A DNA stretch of 21,524 bases from Thermoplasmata archaeon. Lineage in GTDB: Archaea > Thermoplasmatota > Thermoplasmata > Lutacidiplasmatales > UBA184. Positions 14,701-21,524 of this stretch are shown piece by piece. The stretch is from positions 1 to 21,524 of the forward strand of contig JAJZGO010000016.1 of assembly GCA_021798415.1 (NCBI GenBank), read 5' to 3'. Position 1 is the stretch's first letter. Every line of letters begins with the position of its first letter. Below the pieces are notes generated by a model. It saw nothing but the letters and a program-made list of their open reading frames with translations. It had not been told where the DNA came from and made no database searches. Made by a program: the position numbers and the translations under genes.

Positions 14701-15399
14701 CTCATCGTCCCGCAGGAGAACCTCCCGTTCACGCGGGACGGAGTGACCCCGGACCTTCTGATCAATCCGCACGCGATCCCCTCGCGCATGACCGTCGCCC
14801 ACGTCCTCGAGATGCTCGGCGGCAAGGTCGGCGCGCTCGAGGGGCGGACGATCGACGGCACGGCGTTCTCGGGTGCGCGGGAGGAGGCGCTCCGCGAGGG
14901 CCTGAAGGCCCTCGGGCTCCACCCCTCGGGCCGCGAGACCCTCTACGACGGGCTCACGGGCCGACGCTTCGAGGCCGAGATCTTCGTGGGCGTGATCTAC
15001 TACCAGAAGCTCCACCACATGGTCGCGGGCAAGATGCACATGCGGTCGCGCGGCCCGGTCCAGATCCTCACGCGCCAGCCGACCGAGGGTCGGTCCCGCC
15101 AGGGCGGTCTCCGGTTCGGAGAGATGGAGCGCGATTGCCTGATCGGGCACGGCGTGGCGATGGTGATCAAGGACCGCCTGCTGGACGAGTCCGACGGAAC
15201 GATCCAGTACGTCTGCGGCAACCCCGAGTGCGGGCACATCGCGATCCCGGACACGCGGGCCGGCTCGCTGCGGTGCCCGAGCTGCGGGAACACGTCGTCC
15301 ATCTACCCGGTCGAGATGAGCTACTCGTTCAAGCTCCTCCTCGAGGAGCTGATCAGTCTCGGCGTGATCATGCGGCTCCAGCTCGAGGAGATGCGGTAG
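11728..15399 (+). CDS. rpoB: DNA-directed RNA polymerase subunit B (unsplit)
   Basis: The second largest catalytic subunit, 1223 residues, in one piece; many methanogens and halophiles split it into B'' and B'. The N-terminus has VDGFFRERSIVNHHLASFNDF. GLVKNYAL marks the central region. A zinc site is formed by Cys694, Cys697, Cys722 and Cys725. The active-centre block SYEGYNMQDA is at 830-839. GDKFASRHGQKGV at 977-989 holds the invariant Lys979 and Lys987 that contact the nascent RNA and NTP. The C-terminal clamp zinc ribbon has Cys1163, Cys1168, Cys1183 and Cys1186. The start is seven bases after rpoH, and the stop is followed by the GGAGG ribosome-binding site of rpoA1. Confidence 0.98.
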   Translation: MREIVDGFFRERSIVNHHLASFNDFLPTKDNPNSRMQRIVDDARVSEDSTERGVIRLDVQKTKSSIYVRVGRRRDARGNVNPSAEPTIFIGAPFVKEPVGSKPTLTPMEARLRNLTYQAPIYLKVTVVENGVERAPEDVHIGDLPIMVKSRPCNLNRYKISEDDQIWLSDDEYRAKLVEYGEDALDPGGYFIIGGTERVIISLEDLAPNRIFAEYNERYGTPIESAKVFSQRGGYRSLTIVERKKDGMLQVSVPTASGQIPLVILMKALGMKNDEEIFQAVLGELLPLDEPFVQTMKHLLNVNLEECVSKRLYPPEGILTTEDALIFLEKKFATGQAKEYRQRKVDGILDRSLLPHLGDTKADRLKKALYLARMARTVLELHLKVRGEDDKDHYANKRLKLAGDLMEDLFRVAFSLLLKDLKYQLERSFARKKDLRIASAIRPDLLTQRLVHALATGNWVGGRSGVSQVLDRTSHMSTISHLRRVTSPLTRSQPHFEARDLHPTQWGRLCPNETPEGQNCGLVKNYALCVDVSEGADEEEVTLILRDLNTREIGPEVFQEAAAPKGKRAARVYVNGNLVGLHSQPLELVREIRERRRTGTLSPTLGDRTYEINVRYDDEMNEVIVHCDSGRLRRPLIVVKNGVPRASRSDLDELSRGTLSFSDLIRQGKIEWVDAEEEEDSLIAVEAFVSPDRCPKCSKALSRSDVRWMSMGDKRDEAIVECGLCHAEFPTADLIGERSTHLEIDPNLMLGVCTGLIPYPEHNSAPRNTMGSGMAKQALGVESVNYRRRPDTRGHLLHYPQAPLLQTETMRYVHFTERPAGQNFVVAVLSYEGYNMQDALVFSKGAIDRGLGRSSFFRTYRGEERKYPGGQEDRFEIPRPDVAGARVDTAYRSLGEDGLIYPELEVTEGDVLVGKTSPPRFLEEKTDLLTPQKRRETSVTVRFGESGWVDNVILTEGENISKLVKVKVRNQRVPELGDKFASRHGQKGVIGLIVPQENLPFTRDGVTPDLLINPHAIPSRMTVAHVLEMLGGKVGALEGRTIDGTAFSGAREEALREGLKALGLHPSGRETLYDGLTGRRFEAEIFVGVIYYQKLHHMVAGKMHMRSRGPVQILTRQPTEGRSRQGGLRFGEMERDCLIGHGVAMVIKDRLLDESDGTIQYVCGNPECGHIAIPDTRAGSLRCPSCGNTSSIYPVEMSYSFKLLLEELISLGVIMRLQLEEMR

Positions 15400-15410
15400 G
15401 AGGGACGACG

Positions 15411-18200
15411 ATGGTCCAGGGTCTTTCGAAGAAAATCAAGAGCCTGCAGTTCGCGTTCCTTTCGCCGGACGAGATCCGCCGGATGAGCGGCGCGAAGATC
15501 ATCACGGCCGATACCTACGACGACGACGGGTACCCCATCGAGATGGGCCTCATGGACCTCCACCTCGGGGTCATCGAGCCGAACCTGCGCTGCCGCACGT
15601 GCGGCGGGCGGGTCAACGAGTGCCCCGGTCACTTCGGGATCATCGAGCTCGCGATGCCCGTGATCCACGTCGGCTACGCGAAGGAGATCAAGCGGCTGCT
15701 CCAGTCCACGTGCCGGGCGTGCGGGCGCATCCTCCCCGACGCGCCGAGCCCGCGGGGCGAGAGCGCGGCCGACGCGGAGGAGGGGACGGTCGCCCCCCGC
15801 ACGCGCGAGCCGAAGGAGGAGCGGTCGTGCCCGTTCTGCCACGAGATCCAGCAGCGGATCGTCCTCGACAAGCCGACGACGTTCCGAGAGAACGGCCACA
15901 AGATCACGCCGAAGGAGGTCCGCGCCCGGCTCGAACGGATCCCCGACGAGGACGTGAGCGCCCTCGGGCTCAATCCGAAGTTCGGTCGCCCCGAGTGGAT
16001 GGTCCTCACGGTCCTGCCGGTGCCCCCGGTGCAGGTCCGCCCGTCGATCACCCTCGAGAGCGGGGAACGCAGCGAGGACGACCTCACGCACAAACTGGTC
16101 GACGTGCTCCGGATCAATCAGCGCCTGCGCGAGAACCGCGACATGGGCGCGCCGCAGCTCGTCGTCGAGGACCTGTGGGAGCTCTTGCAGTACCACGTCA
16201 CGACCTACTTCGACAACCAGACGAGCGGGATCCCGCCCGCCCGGCACCGCTCGGGCCGCCCGCTCAAGACGCTCGCCCAGCGCCTGAAGGGGAAGGACGG
16301 TCGGTTCCGCTCGAACCTCTCGGGCAAGCGCGTGAACTTCTCGGCCCGCACGGTCATCAGCCCGGACCCGCTCCTCTCGATCAACGAGGTCGGGATCCCG
16401 ACGGAGATCGCGCGAGGTCTCACGGTCCCGCTCGAGGTCACGGCGCACAACCAGGACGTTGCGAAGGAGCTCGTGCGGCGCGGTCCCGCGCCGCCGCCCG
16501 ACGCGGTCGGTCGCTACCGCTGCGGCGTCAACTACCTCGTCCGCGAGGACGGCCAGCGGATCAAGGTGATGGAGAAGAACGCCGAGGCGTGCGCGGAGCT
16601 CGTCACGGCGGGCTCGATCGTCGAGCGCCAGCTGCTCGACGGCGACATCGTGCTCTTCAACCGGCAGCCGAGCCTCCACCGGATGAGCATGATGGCCCAC
16701 TTCGTGAGGATCCTGCCGCACAAGACGTTCCGCTTCAACCTCTGCGATTGCCCGCCCTACAACGCGGACTTCGACGGCGACGAGATGAACCTCCACGTTC
16801 TCCAGAGCCAGGAGGCCCGGGCCGAGGCGAAGGTCCTGATGAAGGTCGAGGAGCACATCCTCTCGCCGCGCTACGGCGGGCCGATCATCGGGATGCTCCA
16901 CGACCACATCACCGCGGGGTTCCTCCTCACCTACCAGAACCCGACGTTCTCCCGGGCGGAGGTCACCTACCTCCTCTCGAAGCTGAACTATCCCCTGCCG
17001 CCCCCCGCGGGCAAGGGGAAGGACGGGGAGCCGTTCTGGACGGGAAAGCAGCTCTTCTCGCTGACCCTCCCGAAAGATCTCACGCTCGAGTTCCGGTCGA
17101 ACATCTGGGCGCGGTGCGACTGCCCGCCGCTCGCGTGCAAGCACGACGCCTACGTCGTGATCGAGAACGGGGTGCTCAAGGCGGGAACGATCGACAAGAA
17201 GGCGATCGCCTACGAGAAGGGCGCCGTCCTCGACGCGATCGCGCGCAACGACGGCATGCCCCGCGCGCGCCAGTTCCTCGACGAGATGAGCCGGCTCGCG
17301 ATCACCGCCATCTCCCTGAAGGGGCTTTCGACCGGCATCGATGACGAGGACGTGCCCGAGGGGGCCCGGAAGGAGATCCTCGGGGGCCTCACGTCGGCGC
17401 GGGCGAAGGTCAACGACCTCGTCGAGCAGTACCGCAAGGGCGAGCTCGAGCAGATGCCCGGCCGTTCGCTCGAGGAGACGCTCGAAGTGATGGTCCGCCG
17501 CGAGCTCGGCCAGGCGCGCGACACCGCCGGCGACATCGCCGGCCGCTATCTGGGTCTCGAGAACCCCGCGGTCATCCTCGCGAAGTCGGGCGCCCGCGGT
17601 TCGATGCTCAACCTGACGCAGATGGCCGGTGCCGTCGGCCAGCAATCCGTGCGCGGCGAGCGCCTTTTGCGCGGGTACGTCCACCGGACGCTGCCCCATT
17701 TCGAGCGGGGCGACCTCGGCGCCGACGCGCGCGGGTTCGTGAGCTCGAGCTACAAGCGCGGGCTCTCGCCGACCGAGTACTTCTTCCACTCGATGGGCGG
17801 ACGCGAGTCGCTGGTCGACACCGCCGTGCGGACGAGCCGCTCGGGGTACATGCAACGCCGTCTCATCAACGCCCTCGAGGACCTCAAGGTCGCCGAGGAC
17901 GGGACCGTGCGCAACACGGCCGGCACGATCATCGAGTACAAGTACGGCGAGGACGGGATCGACCCGACCCGCTCGTACCAGGGCGTCCCGGTCTCTCTCG
18001 ACGAGGTGGTCTCGCAGGTCCTCGGGCGTCGGGTCCGCGCGAGCGAAGAGCGCCACCCCGAGGGACTGAGCGGGGCGCCGCCGGTGACCGAGGAGGAGAT
18101 GGACCTCCAGGCCGAAGCCCAGCTCGAGGAAGAGGCCGAGGAAGAGGAGACCGAGGAGTTCGGGGCTCCCGAAGAGGGCCCCGAGTTCGGAGGGGAGTAG
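15411..18200 (+). CDS. rpoA1: DNA-directed RNA polymerase subunit A'
   Basis: N-terminal portion (929 residues) of the largest subunit. Zinc ligands are seen in the clamp: Cys61, Cys64, Cys71 and His74, then Cys101, Cys104, Cys140 and Cys143. NADFDGDEMN at 451-460 carries the catalytic Mg-binding Asp453, Asp455 and Asp457. The bridge helix follows from about 788 (TEYFFHSMGGRESLVDTAV). GRESL replaces the common GREGL. The C-terminus is a strongly acidic Glu-rich tail after residue 890, longer than in most A' proteins. ATG 15411 has GGAGG eight bases upstream. A much longer open frame back to 12183 overlaps rpoB and is a GC artefact. The A'/A'' split falls between bridge helix and trigger loop, as usual in archaea. 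Confidence 0.97.
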   Translation: MVQGLSKKIKSLQFAFLSPDEIRRMSGAKIITADTYDDDGYPIEMGLMDLHLGVIEPNLRCRTCGGRVNECPGHFGIIELAMPVIHVGYAKEIKRLLQSTCRACGRILPDAPSPRGESAADAEEGTVAPRTREPKEERSCPFCHEIQQRIVLDKPTTFRENGHKITPKEVRARLERIPDEDVSALGLNPKFGRPEWMVLTVLPVPPVQVRPSITLESGERSEDDLTHKLVDVLRINQRLRENRDMGAPQLVVEDLWELLQYHVTTYFDNQTSGIPPARHRSGRPLKTLAQRLKGKDGRFRSNLSGKRVNFSARTVISPDPLLSINEVGIPTEIARGLTVPLEVTAHNQDVAKELVRRGPAPPPDAVGRYRCGVNYLVREDGQRIKVMEKNAEACAELVTAGSIVERQLLDGDIVLFNRQPSLHRMSMMAHFVRILPHKTFRFNLCDCPPYNADFDGDEMNLHVLQSQEARAEAKVLMKVEEHILSPRYGGPIIGMLHDHITAGFLLTYQNPTFSRAEVTYLLSKLNYPLPPPAGKGKDGEPFWTGKQLFSLTLPKDLTLEFRSNIWARCDCPPLACKHDAYVVIENGVLKAGTIDKKAIAYEKGAVLDAIARNDGMPRARQFLDEMSRLAITAISLKGLSTGIDDEDVPEGARKEILGGLTSARAKVNDLVEQYRKGELEQMPGRSLEETLEVMVRRELGQARDTAGDIAGRYLGLENPAVILAKSGARGSMLNLTQMAGAVGQQSVRGERLLRGYVHRTLPHFERGDLGADARGFVSSSYKRGLSPTEYFFHSMGGRESLVDTAVRTSRSGYMQRRLINALEDLKVAEDGTVRNTAGTIIEYKYGEDGIDPTRSYQGVPVSLDEVVSQVLGRRVRASEERHPEGLSGAPPVTEEEMDLQAEAQLEEEAEEEETEEFGAPEEGPEFGGE

Positions 18201-18204
18201 GCCG

Positions 18205-19491
18205 ATGGACGAGAAAGCCCCCCCGCCGCGCGACCTCTTGACCCGCATCCAGGAGATCGCCCGCAAGGAGAACGGTGCGCCGTTCCCGCCGTCCCTCGCC
18301 GAGAGCGTCCGCGCGAAGCTGCAGAGCCTTCGCCTGAGCGGCTCGGACGCGTCGAAGGTCGTCCGCGAGGTCGCGCGCCGCTTCCGCCGGGCCGAGGTCG
18401 ACGCCCACGAGTCGGTGGGGATCGTCGCGGCCCAGTCGATCGGCGAGCCCGGGACGCAGATGACGCTGCGAACGTTCCACTACGCGGGGGTCGCGGAGAT
18501 GAACGTCACGCTCGGCCTGCCGCGACTCATCGAGCTCGTCGACGCCCGTCGGGTGCCCTCGACGCCGATGATGACCGTTCACGCCGAGAAGAAGGTCCGG
18601 GGCGACCGGGAGACGGTCCAGAAGATCGCGCTCCAGATCGAGGTGACGACGGTCCCCGACGTCGCGTCGATCGGGACCGTCATCGAGGACCTGAAGGTCG
18701 TCGTCTCGCCGCAGGCGGCGCTCCTCGAATCGCGGGGCGTACGGCGCAGCGAGCTCGAGGCCGCGCTGCGCGAGAACCTCGACGTCCGCCTCTTCGACCT
18801 CAAGTCAGGGTCGGGCAGCGGCGAGACCCGCGCGTTCGAGATCACCCTCAAAGAGTCGACCGCCGGCGCGACCAAGTCGCGCAAGGAGGAAATGACCGAG
18901 GAGATGCCGTTCAAGAAGCTCCTCATCGCGAGCGAGGAGGCGAAGGGGGTCCAGATCAAGGGCGTCACCGGCATCCGCCGGGCGCTCATCCGCAAGGAGA
19001 AGGACGAGTACGTGATCTACACGGAAGGTTCGAACCTCGAAGGGGTCATCGAGATCCCCGGCGTCGACGGCGTCCGGACGACCACGAACTCGGTCTTCGA
19101 GATCTACCGCGTCTACGGGGTCGAGGCCGCGCGAGCGGCCCTGATCCACGAGGCGAACCGCACGCTCGCGGAGCAGGGGCTGGGGGTCGACATCCGCCAC
19201 CTCATGCTGGTCGCGGACGTGATGACGAACGAGGGCGACATCCGCGCGATCGGTCGTCACGGGATCTCGGGCAAGAAGAGCAGCGTCCTCGCGCGCGCCG
19301 CGTTCGAGATCACCGCGGCCCACCTACTGCGCGCCGCGATCACCGGTGAGGTCGACGAGCTCAAGGGGGTCGCCGAGAACATCATCGTCGGCCAGCCGAT
19401 CACGCTCGGCACCGGCGCGGTGAACCTGGTGTACCGGCCGCTCGGCGCCGTCCCGGCGGCGAAGCCCGAGGAAGCGAAGGAGGCGGCGTAG
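18205..19491 (+). CDS. rpoA2: DNA-directed RNA polymerase subunit A''
   Basis: C-terminal portion (428 residues) of the largest subunit. The trigger loop block AAQSIGEPGTQMTLRTFHYA contains the catalytic His92. GLPRLIELVDARR follows. The C-terminal jaw and clamp segments include RHLMLVADVMTNEGDIRAIGRHG and KSSVLARAAFEIT. A short Ala/Glu-rich tail closes the protein. It begins four bases after rpoA1, and its stop is one base before the rpl30e start, so the genes are translated from one mRNA. Length and order are those of the standard archaeal operon. Confidence 0.97.
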   Translation: MDEKAPPPRDLLTRIQEIARKENGAPFPPSLAESVRAKLQSLRLSGSDASKVVREVARRFRRAEVDAHESVGIVAAQSIGEPGTQMTLRTFHYAGVAEMNVTLGLPRLIELVDARRVPSTPMMTVHAEKKVRGDRETVQKIALQIEVTTVPDVASIGTVIEDLKVVVSPQAALLESRGVRRSELEAALRENLDVRLFDLKSGSGSGETRAFEITLKESTAGATKSRKEEMTEEMPFKKLLIASEEAKGVQIKGVTGIRRALIRKEKDEYVIYTEGSNLEGVIEIPGVDGVRTTTNSVFEIYRVYGVEAARAALIHEANRTLAEQGLGVDIRHLMLVADVMTNEGDIRAIGRHGISGKKSSVLARAAFEITAAHLLRAAITGEVDELKGVAENIIVGQPITLGTGAVNLVYRPLGAVPAAKPEEAKEAA

Positions 19492-19492
19492 G

Positions 19493-19780
19493 ATGGACCT
19501 CGCCCACGCCCTCAAGGTCGCGCTCGAGACCGGGACCGTTCGGCTGGGACTCGAGGAGACCCGTCGGGCGGCGCACGAGAAGAAGGCCCGACTCCTGATC
19601 GTCTCCCGGACGTGCCCGGACGCGACGCTGGTCGGCCAGCGAGCGGTCGGGAAGATCCCGATCTACCACTACGACGGGACGGCCGTCGACCTTGGCCAAG
19701 CGTGCGGCCGGCCGTTCCCCGTCAGCGCGATGGCGATCGTCGACCCCGGCTCGAGCGCGATCCTCACCCTCGAGACGTAG
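19493..19780 (+). CDS. rpl30e: Ribosomal protein L30e
   Basis: Large-subunit ribosomal protein of 95 residues in the L7Ae/L30e RNA-binding fold. It begins with the LAHALKVALETGTVRLGLEET segment shortened by the family-typical GTVRLG turn. It continues with ARLLIVSRTCP, the IPIYHYDGTAVDLGQACG strand-helix junction and the closing SAMAIVDPGSSAIL. It sits between rpoA2 and nusA, the conserved archaeal position. ATG 19493 follows the rpoA2 stop by one base (TAGGATG). The related L7Ae has different central motifs, so L30e is preferred. Confidence 0.93.
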   Translation: MDLAHALKVALETGTVRLGLEETRRAAHEKKARLLIVSRTCPDATLVGQRAVGKIPIYHYDGTAVDLGQACGRPFPVSAMAIVDPGSSAILTLET

Positions 19781-19806
19781 GCCAAAACCGACGGGAACCC
19801 CTTCCG

Positions 19807-20232
19807 ATGTCCGAGATCGCTTTCGACACCGCGACCCTCGGATACATCCGGCTCTTCGAAGAGCGGACCGGCGCCCGGGTGAAGGACTGCCTCGAGACCG
19901 AGGAGAAGCTCGTCTTCCTCGTGTACCCGGGGGATATCCCGAAGGCGGTCGGACCGGGCGGCGTCCTCGTCGACCGTCTGAAGGGCCTCCTCAAGAAGGA
20001 GATCCAGGTCGTCGAGTGGTCCGACGAGCCCGAGTCGCTCGTCCGCAACATCTTCTACTGGTACAGCCCGAAGAAGGTCGATTTCGGGTCGAAGGGGAAG
20101 GGGAGGCACGTCACGGTGACCGTCGACCCGGCGTGGAAGGCCCGGGCGATCGGCAAGGCGGGCAAGAACCTCAAGGTCGCCCGGGCGATCCTCCTTCGGC
20201 ACACCGACGTGGTCTCGGTGAGCGTGGCGTAG
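19807..20232 (+). CDS. nusA: Archaeal NusA-like KH-domain transcription factor
   Basis: A 141-residue protein made of two KH domains, without the bacterial N-terminal polymerase-binding or S1 domains, as usual in archaea. The KH signature loops are GPGG at 49-52 and GKAG at 116-119. ESLVRNIFYWYSP lies between the domains. It is thought to bind nascent RNA and act in transcription elongation or termination; its role in archaea is less defined than in bacteria. It starts 26 nt after rpl30e. In most archaea rps12 and rps7 follow directly, but here the strand continues with a hairpin and a HAD gene. Confidence 0.92.
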   Translation: MSEIAFDTATLGYIRLFEERTGARVKDCLETEEKLVFLVYPGDIPKAVGPGGVLVDRLKGLLKKEIQVVEWSDEPESLVRNIFYWYSPKKVDFGSKGKGRHVTVTVDPAWKARAIGKAGKNLKVARAILLRHTDVVSVSVA

Positions 20233-20285
20233 CCTCGACCGGGCGCCTCGCGTCCTACCGACCGAGCGGCAAAGTCCGTCGTCCG

Positions 20286-20302
20286 CCCCGCGACCCGCGG
20301 GG
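20286..20302 (+). other. Inverted repeat between nusA and the HAD gene
   Basis: CCCCGCG and CGCGGGG form a perfect 7-bp hairpin with loop ACC. It lies about 53 nt after the nusA stop and just before a TATA-like element. No T-run follows, so a terminator role is only a guess; in such GC-rich sequence chance is possible. Confidence 0.35.
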
Positions 20303-20311
20303 GAAGCCGGC

Positions 20312-20319
20312 AAGGATAA
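20312..20319 (+). promoter_or_regulatory. Putative TATA box for the HAD hydrolase gene
   Basis: AAGGATAA is centred near 20316, about 29 nt before the GTG at 20345. It predicts a nearly leaderless transcript and favours this GTG over the upstream GTG at 20324. Confidence 0.4.
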
Positions 20320-20344
20320 GCCCGTGCCGTTCGTCCCGGGAACC

Positions 20345-21055
20345 GTGTCCGCGGCCCGCCCCCGGATCCGCGCCGTCCTCTTCGACCTCGGGGACACGCT
20401 CGTCGACCAGCGGGACTTCGCGGGGTGGACCGAGATCGCCCGCAAGGTCTACCTCGACCTCGACCCCGATGCCCTCCGCCACGCCTACCTCGAGGTCGAG
20501 GCGGAGGTCGATGCGGCTCCGCCGCGGCTCGACCGGGAGGGCCGTCTCGTCGACTTCTGGCGCCGCACGCTCTCCCGCGCGGCCGGGCGCGAGGTCGACT
20601 CCGAGACCGCCGGAAAGTTCCTCGCGGCCGTGCGGTCGGTCGAGGCACCGGCCCACCTCTTCTCGGACGTGCGCCGCTGCCTCGACGAGCTCGCCACCGG
20701 ACGACGTCGGCTCGGGGTCCTCTCGAACTCGACCAGCGAGGCGGGGGTCCGTCGCCTCCTCGACCGGGTCGGGATCTTGGGCTACTTCTCGAGCGTCCTC
20801 TCCTCGGGGACCGAGGGCGTCGAGAAGCCGAGTCCCGAGATCTTCCGGCGAGCGGTCGATCGGATGGGGGTCCGGGCCGACGAGGCCCTGTACGTGGGGA
20901 ACCTCGCGAACACGGACGCGAAGGCCGCGACCTCCGCCGGCCTCCACGCCGTCTGGCTGAACCGCGAGGGGTGGGGGTTTGGCGAGGACCCGCCCGAGAT
21001 CACGTCGCTCCTCGAGGTTCCGCTCCACGTCCGCCGCATCGAGAACGGCCGATGA
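20345..21055 (+). CDS. HAD-superfamily hydrolase (subfamily IA-like)
   Basis: A 236-residue phosphatase-type protein. Motif I is FDLGDTLVD with nucleophile Asp14 and acid/base Asp17. Motif II is SNST at 127-130. Motif III is EKPSPEIF with Lys161. Motif IV reads YVGNLANTD at 183-191, where the first acidic residue of the common VGD form is Asn186 and Asp191 remains. A helical cap domain lies between motifs I and II. Substrate cannot be told; small phosphorylated metabolites are usual. The upstream GTG at 20324 would add seven residues. The gene interrupts what is normally nusA followed by ribosomal genes, and lies just before the 16S rRNA promoter. Confidence 0.88.
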   Translation: MSAARPRIRAVLFDLGDTLVDQRDFAGWTEIARKVYLDLDPDALRHAYLEVEAEVDAAPPRLDREGRLVDFWRRTLSRAAGREVDSETAGKFLAAVRSVEAPAHLFSDVRRCLDELATGRRRLGVLSNSTSEAGVRRLLDRVGILGYFSSVLSSGTEGVEKPSPEIFRRAVDRMGVRADEALYVGNLANTDAKAATSAGLHAVWLNREGWGFGEDPPEITSLLEVPLHVRRIENGR

Positions 21056-21085
21056 ACCCGGGGTCGGCCGGCGCGGGGTGGCTTG

Positions 21086-21094
21086 CTTAAATAC
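21086..21094 (+). promoter_or_regulatory. Putative TATA box for 16S rRNA
   Basis: CTTAAATAC is the strongest AT-rich box in the region between the HAD gene and 16S rRNA. Transcription start is predicted near 21116, giving a pre-rRNA leader of about 280 nt. Confidence 0.55.
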
Positions 21095-21115
21095 CGACCG
21101 CCGTTCGTCCCAGTG

Positions 21116-21398
21116 GAACGAGCGGGGTTCTTCGGAAGCCCGTCCGTCCGACGCCGCCACGGCGAGCCGGGGACGCATGAACCGGACTCTTCCGGGCGAC
21201 GCCACAGATGGCCCATCAGGGCGTGGAGCCCCGAGAACCCCTCCCCGACACGGGGAGCGACCTCTCGGGACTGACGGAGGAGACGTACGAGAACGTACGC
21301 GATAGTTAGCTCAAGACAAGAACAAAGAGCAATTCCGCCAGTCAGCGAGATCGGTCACGATTCGAGCGTATTCCCGCACACGCGAAAGTGTGCTAACA
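21116..21398 (+). other. 16S rRNA 5' leader with hairpins
   Basis: No gene was seen here. The stretch holds three perfect short hairpins: CTCCCCG-ACA-CGGGGAG at 21241-21257, CGTACG-AGAA-CGTACG at 21284-21299, and GCACAC-GCGAAA-GTGTGC at 21376-21393. The last ends only five bases before the mature 16S start. From about 21300 the sequence becomes clearly more AT-rich, as is usual for pre-rRNA leaders that hold processing stems. The partner strand of any long 16S processing helix lies beyond the window. Confidence 0.6.
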
Positions 21399-21524
21399 AA
21401 TCCGGTTGATCCTGCCGGCGGGCACCGCTATTGGAGTTCGCTTAAGCCATGCGAGTCGAGAGGGGTAAGCCCTCGGCGCACTGCTCAGTAACACGCGGAC
21501 AATCTGCCCTCGAGACGGGGATAA
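21399..21524 (+). rRNA. 16S ribosomal RNA, 5' part (cut by window end)
   Basis: The archaeal 5' signature TCCGGTTGATCCTGCCGG begins at 21401, with the mature end taken near 21399. It is followed by the universal TTAAGCCATGCGAGTCGA and later CTGCTCAGTAACACG with GGACAATCTGCCCTCGAGA, all at the expected places of helices near the 5' domain. Only the first 126 nt or so are present. The form of these segments is euryarchaeal-like; the exact lineage was not determined. Confidence 0.97.

Noticed and set aside
12580..15237. Minus-strand 885-aa open frame opposite rpoB
   Set aside because: Composition-driven antisense frame in GC-rich coding DNA; rich in Arg, Glu and Leu without motifs, while the plus strand encodes unmistakable RpoB.
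12183..15410. Open frame extending rpoA1 upstream to give about 2005 residues
   Set aside because: The extension overlaps rpoB in another frame and has no family content. A GGAGG site and the conserved A' N-terminus place the start at 15411.
15321..18266. Minus-strand 981-aa open frame opposite rpoA1
   Set aside because: Antisense shadow of rpoA1 with no recognisable domain.
1..21524. CRISPR array, prophage, toxin-antitoxin or defence locus
   Set aside because: No regularly spaced repeats, integrase, phage structural genes or paired toxin-like small genes were seen on reading both strands.

Overview
The window is archaeal, from a GC-rich genome. It carries an unsplit archaeal RNA polymerase B subunit, split A' and A'' subunits, subunit H, ribosomal protein L30e, an archaeal NusA-like KH protein, UPF0147, the diphthamide enzyme Dph6, a tRNA with bulge-helix-bulge introns, TATA-type promoters and the 5' end of an archaeal 16S rRNA. 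An unsplit rpoB together with euryarchaeal-looking neighbours fits a GC-rich Thermoplasmatota-like lineage. The lineage is an inference and was not tested by phylogeny.

Layout. Positions 1-2070 (minus): folC then nth, overlapping at TAGTG, with nth cut by the window edge. Positions 2071-2852: no intact gene, but a decayed IS1182-like transposase lies on the minus strand. Positions 2853-3596 (plus): an acetoacetate-decarboxylase-family protein with a probably leaderless start. Positions 3597-4147: poorly coding, with one doubtful small minus ORF. Positions 4148-10022 (minus): purS-purL-dph6-methyltransferase as a tight operon, then an acyl-CoA mutase large subunit with its own promoter. Positions 10269-11155 (plus): a 57-aa unknown protein, a stand-alone RAM-domain protein and UPF0147. 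Positions 11215-11357: tRNA-Lys(UUU) carrying two introns. Positions 11379-20232: rpoH-rpoB-rpoA1-rpoA2-rpl30e-nusA. Positions 20345-21055: a HAD hydrolase. Positions 21056-21398: 16S promoter and leader. Positions 21399-21524: 5' end of 16S rRNA.

How it fits together. The plus-strand half is information processing: tRNA-Lys, the RNA polymerase operon and 16S rRNA, with small regulatory or unknown proteins upstream. The minus-strand half combines purine synthesis (PurS and PurL of FGAM synthase), translation-factor modification (Dph6), folate polyglutamylation, base-excision repair and branched acyl-CoA metabolism.

The most notable points are: (1) the tRNA-Lys has a 29-nt intron in the D-loop and a 38-nt intron in the T-loop, each with a recognisable bulge-helix-bulge, and none in the anticodon loop; (2) the mutase has the Phe/Gln substrate-site pair of isobutyryl-CoA mutase instead of the Tyr/Arg pair of methylmalonyl-CoA mutase; (3) the acetoacetate-decarboxylase homologue keeps the Schiff-base lysine but lacks two neighbouring active-site residues; (4) the usual rps12-rps7 continuation after nusA is missing and a HAD gene and 16S rRNA follow instead.
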